36,118 nt of DNA from Terriglobia bacterium (GTDB lineage Bacteria; Acidobacteriota; Terriglobia; UBA7540). Made by a program: the position numbers and the translations under genes. Under the pieces are notes generated by a model. The model was given only the letters and a program-made list of their open reading frames with translations, was not told where the DNA came from and searched no databases. Shown here piece by piece: positions 31,215 to 36,118 of the stretch. The stretch spans positions 1 to 36,118 of the forward strand of contig JASHOS010000192.1 in assembly GCA_030040995.1 (NCBI GenBank), in the 5' to 3' direction. Position 1 is the first letter of the stretch; each line of letters opens with the position of its first letter.

Positions 31215-31256
31215 AAGCGTGGCATCTCAAACAGCGGCTTTAGCCGCTGCTGCACA

Positions 31257-31403
31257 GGGCTAAACAGGTTGCGGAAAAACGGCTTTTCGGAGCCAAAATC
31301 GGCCGAAAATGACGGTCGCTCGAACGGAGAATCAATAACTTACAAATCTTGACGAGCGCCATTTGGGAGTCTCAGGGGAGTTTTTCCGCAGCCTGTAAAG
31401 CCC
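31257..31403. mobile_element. 147-bp MITE-like element, copy B
   Basis: Same length as copy A at 17525-17671 and about 90 percent identical, with differences concentrated in the centre and the ends conserved. The termini are GGGCTAAACAGGTTGCGG and CCGCAGCCTGTAAAGCCC. It is nested inside the 30-bp inverted repeat. Confidence 0.75.
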
Positions 31404-31425
31404 CTGATGTGTCGCCACTTCTTAG

Positions 31426-31455
31426 CGGCACGACTGAAGTCGTGCCCTGATACAA
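31426..31455 (-). repeat. Right arm of the perfect 30-bp inverted repeat
   Basis: Exact reverse complement of 31185-31214. Confidence 0.8.
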
Positions 31456-31490
31456 GACGGAATGACCATTTGGCTTATCTGAACAGCATT

Positions 31491-31625
31491 GGGTTTCAAC
31501 CCCACCGTGGGCCGCGTTGCTCAGTTTTCTCCATCGCACGCCGTGAACAGGTTGCGGCCACAACTTGTTTACGGCGTGCGATGAAAGGACATAGGAAGTG
31601 CCCGTGTGCGGCAGGGTTGAAACCC
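31491..31625. repeat. Nested inverted repeats forming a long hairpin
   Basis: The outer arms GGGTTTCAACCC (31491-31502) and GGGTTGAAACCC (31614-31625) are perfect. The inner 18-bp arms at 31532-31549 and 31566-31583 (CATCGCACGCCGT and its complement) have one mismatch. No T-run follows, so this is a repeat structure rather than a plain terminator. Confidence 0.65.
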
Positions 31626-31682
31626 TTCCGTTCCACAAGCCGAACTGGCGAGATGTCGGGCTGATTGCTTCGAGGTGACGTC

Positions 31683-32099
31683 GTGGGTGATCGTTTCTAC
31701 AAAGGAGTCTTCCTGGTTGGAGCGCTGTGGAATCTGCTCGGCGGCGGATTCATTGTGGTTGCAACGCAGTGGATCTTCTCGAGCGCCGGCTTACAACCTC
31801 CCCACCCTTCTCTTTACTACTACGCTTGGATCGGTCTGTTTGTCACATTTGGAATCGGCTACCTCATGGTTTATCGCGACCCTTACGGTAACAAGAATAT
31901 CGTCATTCTGGGCATTATCGGCAAGCTTGCATTTTCGGCCATTTTCATTTACAGCATGATGGCGCTTCCTGGGCAAGCGCCCGCATTTTTTCTGATCCCA
32001 GTGATAGGTGATCTGGTGTTTGTGGTTCTTTTCTCAATGTTTCTCAACTTTGCGCGGGGAACAACCGCTTCAAGACCGCAGCAGCCAAGCGCAGGGTGA
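31683..32099 (+). CDS. Small four-helix membrane protein, unknown function
   Basis: This 138-residue integral membrane protein has four hydrophobic helices (about 6-31, 43-64, 71-92 and 98-122 from GTG 31683). Short polar loops (YRDPYGNKN) and a Ser/Pro/Gln tail complete it. I do not recognise the family. The frame is open from TTG 31665, but GTG 31683 has GAGGTG about six bases before it and gives a cleaner start with the first helix near the N-terminus. It sits ahead of the FAD oxidase and GMC genes and could be their membrane partner. Confidence 0.65.
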   Translation: MGDRFYKGVFLVGALWNLLGGGFIVVATQWIFSSAGLQPPHPSLYYYAWIGLFVTFGIGYLMVYRDPYGNKNIVILGIIGKLAFSAIFIYSMMALPGQAPAFFLIPVIGDLVFVVLFSMFLNFARGTTASRPQQPSAG

Positions 32100-32228
32100 G
32101 ATAACTGTTGTTGAGAGGGCGAGCACCACGGCACGACCATCTGAATCGCATGGGGTACCACACAACAACAGGATTGGGGGCTGTCTCGGGCGGCCGGGTC
32201 GAGTCATGAGCCAAAGAGGAGAGCCGTT

Positions 32229-33584
32229 ATGCCTGATCTCACGGTAACAAACTGGTTCGGAGATGTGGTTTCGCATCCCCGGGTGGTGGTCGAGGCGCAC
32301 TCGGCAGAAGATGTTTCCGCGGTTCTGAAGGACCCAGCCAAATATCCATCGCCTGTACGGGCCGTGGGCTCTGCCCACTCCACTACGCCCTGCGCCGCGG
32401 CGGACGGTGGAACCGTTATCCAGATGGGATCGATAAATCGCATCCTGAACTATACAGCCGACACGGTGACGGTCGAGGCTGGGGCTCTATACATTGATAT
32501 CGCTAAAGAACTTGAGCAAAAGCAATTACAACATTACGTAAATACCGAAATCGGCAACCTATCTGCGGGGAGCGCAGCTTGCACCGGAACGAAAGACGCA
32601 TCCATGCCGGGTGAATACGGCCAGGTGGGCTCTTACGTTACGAAGATCAAGATGGCACTTCCGTCAGGCGAGTTCCTGGAAGTGGACGAAAGACAGCCTG
32701 AGCTTCTGCAACAGGTACGGTCGAGCTATGGGCTGTTTGGAATCGTCACCGAGGTTACGTTCCGAGTCCGGCCTATAGTCCCCTTGGCAGTTCATCATGA
32801 AACATATAATTTGCAGGACTTCGCACAAAAGTTGCCGGAGCTGAAGATCCGCGGCGAATCACTGATGTTCTATATGTTCCCGTTTGAAGACCTGATCACG
32901 GTTGAGTTTCGGCACTATAATCCCGGCGCCGCGGGCAGCCCAAATCGTATCGTCTGGCCTCTGCGCAATTATTTGTGGGGTTCGGCAGGGCCGGCGTTCT
33001 GCCATCACGTGACAGCGGACATTTCCGATTCTGCGATACGCTACGGCGTGATCGATGGCTTCTGCGCACTGTGGCGTTTTAAGCTAACGCATCTTATTCA
33101 GAGCGACTATACCATTGCCGCCGACCAGATGATTCGCTATCCCGATGTCGCCGACAATCGGCGTTACACCTTCAGCTTTTATGCCTTTCCTGAAGAAGAC
33201 TATCCGGAGGTCCTTTCGGCGTACTTTCAGTTTTGTAAGGACTACTACAAGCGGAAGGGGTACAGGAGCAATATGCTAACCGTCGGCTATCGCGTACTTC
33301 AAGATCAGAATTCACTGCTCTCGTATTCTTACGACGGAAACGCAATGACCATTGATCCTGTTTCGACGGCAAACGCCGGATGGAACGAGTTCCTGGATGC
33401 TTATAACGATTTCTGCGCGAATCACGGCGGTTCGCCCCTGCTGAACCAGACCGATCGTCTTACAGGGGTGCAGGCAAAGAAGGCCTTCGGAGACCGTCTG
33501 AAGCGTCTGGAAAGCGTTCGCAAATCCTATGACCCTCAGGGTCGTTTATTAAATGCCTATTTTCAAGACCTGCTCGCGGAATAA
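32229..33584 (+). CDS. VAO/ALO-type FAD-linked oxidase
   Basis: This 451-residue flavoprotein belongs to the vanillyl-alcohol-oxidase superfamily, near the D-arabinono-1,4-lactone oxidase/L-gulonolactone oxidase group. The FAD_binding_4 domain occupies about 15-200; VGSAHSTTPC places His50 where members attach FAD covalently. VEAGALYIDIAKELEQKQLQ, the Gly-poor GSAACTGTKD loop and SSYGLFGIVTEVTF are typical. The C-terminal substrate domain ends with SYDPQGRLLNAYFQDLL. It would oxidise an alcohol or lactone, passing electrons to oxygen or an acceptor. AGGAGAG about nine bases upstream supports ATG 32229. It lies 57 bases before a second GMC gene. Confidence 0.85.
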   Translation: MPDLTVTNWFGDVVSHPRVVVEAHSAEDVSAVLKDPAKYPSPVRAVGSAHSTTPCAAADGGTVIQMGSINRILNYTADTVTVEAGALYIDIAKELEQKQLQHYVNTEIGNLSAGSAACTGTKDASMPGEYGQVGSYVTKIKMALPSGEFLEVDERQPELLQQVRSSYGLFGIVTEVTFRVRPIVPLAVHHETYNLQDFAQKLPELKIRGESLMFYMFPFEDLITVEFRHYNPGAAGSPNRIVWPLRNYLWGSAGPAFCHHVTADISDSAIRYGVIDGFCALWRFKLTHLIQSDYTIAADQMIRYPDVADNRRYTFSFYAFPEEDYPEVLSAYFQFCKDYYKRKGYRSNMLTVGYRVLQDQNSLLSYSYDGNAMTIDPVSTANAGWNEFLDAYNDFCANHGGSPLLNQTDRLTGVQAKKAFGDRLKRLESVRKSYDPQGRLLNAYFQDLLAE

Positions 33585-33641
33585 ACGCTCGCATAGGGCG
33601 TCTGCGGGAGGCAATAAATAGATCAAGGAGTAGCATCCTGA

Positions 33642-35276
33642 ATGAAAGAGGTTTATGACGTCGTAGTGGTAGGCTCGGGGTTTGGTGGTGCGGTCAGCGC
33701 TTGCCGCCTGGCGGAGGCCGGCCGTTCCGTCTGCGTTCTCGAGCGCGGGAAAAGGTGGAGCAACACCGATTTCCCGCGCTCTCCCGGACAAGTTGCAAAC
33801 GCCTTCTGGAGGGACAACAAAAGTTATGGCTTTCTCGACTATAGAGTCTTCAAACTGATCGATGTGATTCAGGGCTGCGGTGTAGGGGGCGGATCGCTTC
33901 ACTACTTCAACGTACATTTGCGAACGCCCCACCAGATTTTTATGTCGCCCGCCTGGCCGAAGGAAGTAAAGCGGGAAGTCCTCGATCCTTATTATTCGCA
34001 GGCGGAAGACATCCTGGGATCACAGCCGCTGAAACCGTCCGGCCGAGCACTGCCGCCTCGGACGCAGGCCTTTGGGGAAGCAGTCGCGGCGACCGGCCGG
34101 AAAGTCGAACTTGTCCCCATTGGGGTTTATACCGGCGAGGATCGCTTGAACCCACATAGCGGCATTCCCCAAACGGGTTGTGACTACTCCGGTAATTGCC
34201 TCTTAGGCTGCGACCTACATGCCAAAAATACGTTGGATATTACTTATCTCGTTGTCGCTGAGAAAAGTTGCGCTGAGGTCTTTCCGCTTCACCGCGTCGA
34301 GAAGATCGAACCAGGCGAGCAAAGCGGCTACCGGGTTTATTTTCGCCGGATGGATCCGTCTGACCCAGGGCGCAGTGAACCGGGCATGGTCGCCGGGCGC
34401 AAAGTCATTCTTGCCGCGGGCACTCTTGGAACCACCGAACTGCTCCTACGCTGTCGTGACCTCCATCGAACCTTGCCGAAGATCGGCGTCGCGCTCGGAT
34501 CGAGATTCTCTGTCAATGGAGACTTTCTGCTGGCCGCGACTTTGGATTCCAGTCGTCACGTAGACCCGGGCGTAGGCCCTAGCATTACGGCCGGAGCGGA
34601 CTTTTCTACGGCCGACAACAGGATCTTCATCGAAGACCTGGGCTACCCCGAGCCGTTTATGTGGCTGCTGGAAGGGGCAATACCAAATGCGAGCCACCTG
34701 AGAAATCTCTTTCGGTCGCTTCGATCCTATATCCTCGCTACCATCGGCGCTGACTCAGGTCGTATCGCCTTCGAGGCGGACCGACTCTTTCGTGGCGGCG
34801 AGACCACAAGAATGCTCCCCTATCTGGGGATGGGGACGGATGCTGCAGACGGTCGTCTAAAGCTCACCAATGGCTGTATCGATATTAAATGGAGTCACCG
34901 GAGGAGCCGATCGCTCTTTAACGAAATTGAGCGAGCACTAAAAGACCTCAGTGCCGGTATCGGCGGCCGCTACGAAAGCAGCCTTTTATGGCGGTGGCCG
35001 CTGCGAAAATTGCTCACGGCCCATCCACTGGGAGGGTGTCCCATGGGCGACGACCCCGAGTCGAGCGTGGTCCGGCATTACGGCGAGCTTTGGGATTACC
35101 CGAATCTTTATGTTGCTGATGGTTCGGCCATTCCTTCGGCACTGTCCGTGAACCCGTCGTTGACGATCAGTGCGCTGGCCGAGCGCGCCGCGTTCTGGAT
35201 GGTCCACGGACGGGAGATCCAGCCTGGTAGGACAAACATCGTAGCGCCAGAAGGACCTCTGGGCACGAACTCATAG
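33642..35276 (+). CDS. GMC-family flavoprotein oxidoreductase (cholesterol-oxidase-like)
   Basis: This 544-residue FAD enzyme has VVVVGSGFGGAVSACRLAEA at the N-terminus, QGCGVGGGSLHYFNVHLRT near 77-95, HPLGGCPMGDD near residue 461 and DGSAIPSALSVNPSLTISAL near the end. It shares the Cys insert with the larger GMC protein at 26718, reduced here to GCDYSGNCLLGC (Cys180, Cys186, Cys190). It ends where that protein's extra C-terminal domain begins. An AAGGAG lies about 12 bases upstream of ATG 33642. Being next to an ALO-type oxidase, it may act on the same substrate path; the substrate is unknown. Confidence 0.9.
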   Translation: MKEVYDVVVVGSGFGGAVSACRLAEAGRSVCVLERGKRWSNTDFPRSPGQVANAFWRDNKSYGFLDYRVFKLIDVIQGCGVGGGSLHYFNVHLRTPHQIFMSPAWPKEVKREVLDPYYSQAEDILGSQPLKPSGRALPPRTQAFGEAVAATGRKVELVPIGVYTGEDRLNPHSGIPQTGCDYSGNCLLGCDLHAKNTLDITYLVVAEKSCAEVFPLHRVEKIEPGEQSGYRVYFRRMDPSDPGRSEPGMVAGRKVILAAGTLGTTELLLRCRDLHRTLPKIGVALGSRFSVNGDFLLAATLDSSRHVDPGVGPSITAGADFSTADNRIFIEDLGYPEPFMWLLEGAIPNASHLRNLFRSLRSYILATIGADSGRIAFEADRLFRGGETTRMLPYLGMGTDAADGRLKLTNGCIDIKWSHRRSRSLFNEIERALKDLSAGIGGRYESSLLWRWPLRKLLTAHPLGGCPMGDDPESSVVRHYGELWDYPNLYVADGSAIPSALSVNPSLTISALAERAAFWMVHGREIQPGRTNIVAPEGPLGTNS

Positions 35277-35413
35277 CCGTGAGACGATGCGCACGAGGCC
35301 GGACGCACAGTGCCAAGTCCACTTTCGTGGGTTCGTAGTGCCGGAAATTTTGCGCGTACTGAGGAACCTACTAGGGAACAGAATGCCAGCCTCGGGTTGC
35401 TTTCTGTTCCGCG

Positions 35414-35889
35414 TCAACTGTTCCCGGCCACCTGTTCTCTGCTACCTCTTCCCTGCTCTGTGGTGTAGGTCAACTCACTGAGCGTCTTTTCTAAGTATTG
35501 AAGGCTCACGTGCATGCTCTCACACGGGGGAAGAGCCACTTTGTCGTAAATTACATCCTGCTCGACGACCACCCAGCCCGAATATCGGGCAGCCCGCATT
35601 TCCCGGAAGAATTCGGCAAAGCAGATGCACCCTTCGCCAATTTGAGAGAACACGCCCGTTTCAACGGCTTGGTTGAACGTGAGCTTCTTTTGCCGCGCTT
35701 CACCGAGCTTGCGAGCGTCAATATCTTTGATATGGAGATAGCCGAGCAGTTCCCGGTACTTACGAGCTTCGTCAAGCGGGTCCCCTCCTCCGTATACGCA
35801 GTGGCCCGTATCGAGGCACAGGCCCGTATGACTCGAGCCGAGCGAATCGAAAAGACATTCGACCTCCCAGGGCGTCTCCACGTAAGTTC
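35414..35889 (-). pseudogene. Truncated sugar phosphate isomerase/epimerase (IolE/xylose-isomerase-like TIM barrel)
   Basis: The minus strand encodes the C-terminal half of an AP-endonuclease-2-type TIM barrel: GTYVETPWEVECLFDSL, GLCLDTGHCVYGGGDP, YLHIKDIDARKLGEAR, FCEF-like FAEFFREM and GWVVVEQDV. These are the metal-binding strands of inosose-dehydratase-like enzymes. The N-terminal half, about 150 residues, is missing; upstream the frame hits a stop at about 35930 and an IS630-type transposase end. The tail after residue about 140 (QGRGSREQVAGNS) translates intergenic repeat DNA. The gene has probably been cut by the insertion. No functional product is expected unless the fold is rebuilt in trans. 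Confidence 0.75.
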
Positions 35890-35936
35890 CTGACGTGGAC
35901 TGTGAGCGGCGCGGGCCTCCAACTAGTCATGTGCCA

Positions 35937-36118
35937 CTAACGGTTCTGGACAATGTTGTACGCCTTGGTAGCTCTTTTGACTTTCGCCAGAATGCGGTCG
36001 GCAGTGGCGGTCCAAACGAAGGGCTTAGGATCAGCATTGTGCACGCTCACGTAGTCGGCAATCGCCGCCTCCAGCTCCGCGACGGAGCGGAAGGCTCCGC
36101 GCTGGAGCCGATTCTGAG
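35937..36118 (-). mobile_element. IS630-family transposase, C-terminal end (partial)
   Basis: The minus strand reads LQRGAFRSVAELEAAIADYV, then HNADPKPFVWTATADRILAK and VKRATKAYNIVQNR before the TAG at 35937-35939. This is the conserved C-terminus of IS630/Tc1-mariner-type transposases with the PFVWTATAD segment. The rest lies beyond the window. The IS end probably falls in the 20-50 bases between this stop and the truncated isomerase. Confidence 0.85.

Larger units (their letters stand above)
31050..31682. other. Repeat-rich intergenic block splitting the oxidoreductase cluster
   Basis: This non-coding stretch of about 630 bp is mostly palindromic: an outer 30-bp inverted repeat, the 147-bp MITE-like element within it, and a nested hairpin pair at 31491-31625. 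Short open frames here translate repeat DNA and are not genes. Confidence 0.6.

Noticed and set aside
31532-31583. Rho-independent terminator
   Set aside because: Strong stem but no T-run after it, and it is nested in a larger inverted repeat, which fits a repeat element better.

Overview
The window looks like a chromosomal stretch of a GC-rich Gram-negative soil-type bacterium, most likely an Acidobacteriota member. That placement is inferred from three things: heptose and LPS-core genes, a secreted-enzyme repertoire, and intergenic DNA full of short palindromes and MITE-like elements. No rRNA or marker gene fixes it.

Positions 1-3190 are a worn accessory region. It holds a gene tail, a family 2 glycosyltransferase, a decayed second glycosyltransferase, and an AT-rich segment bounded by two inverted 84-bp repeats. 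Positions 3189-8225 hold the main find, a four-gene operon whose first junctions overlap by 4 nt. It encodes a fused APS-kinase-like plus PEP-synthase-like kinase, a class I glutamine amidotransferase, a nucleotidyltransferase and a methyltransferase. These match, function for function, the Campylobacter jejuni capsular phosphoramidate enzymes: Cj1415 fused to Cj1418, then Cj1417, Cj1416 and a Cj1419/Cj1420-type methyltransferase. The predicted route runs glutamine -> N-phosphoglutamine -> CDP-glutamine -> CDP-amidate -> 3'-phospho-CDP-amidate, ending in an O-methyl phosphoramidate decoration of a surface glycan. A sulfotransferase-fold gene converges on the operon, and the 3' scrap of a second copy lies beside it.

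Positions 9249-16353 hold housekeeping and envelope genes: an O-methyltransferase, thioredoxin reductase, a DUF899 protein, split heptose kinase and adenylyltransferase genes, a heptosyltransferase, an isoprenylcysteine-methyltransferase-like membrane protein and a secreted DUF3108 protein. Positions 16354-19620 are a mobile zone. It contains a 147-bp MITE-like element and a tRNA-Ile(GAT) whose 3' part is duplicated 903 bp downstream. Between the duplicates are two integrase tails and a hicBA toxin-antitoxin pair. A beta-carbonic-anhydrase-like gene and a broken coiled-coil gene follow. Positions 19814-23212 carry a Kch-type potassium channel, a methyltransferase and a secreted aldose 1-epimerase.

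Positions 23433-35276 form a second co-oriented cluster behind two good sigma70-type promoters: a subtilisin-like protease, a metallophosphoesterase, two GMC flavoprotein oxidoreductases, a VAO/ALO-type FAD oxidase, two four-helix membrane proteins and an unrecognised membrane-anchored beta-rich protein. It may be a lipid- or sterol-like oxidation system, but the substrate is unknown. A second copy of the 147-bp element, nested in a perfect 30-bp inverted repeat, interrupts the cluster. The right edge holds the C-terminal half of a sugar isomerase/epimerase and the end of an IS630-type transposase.
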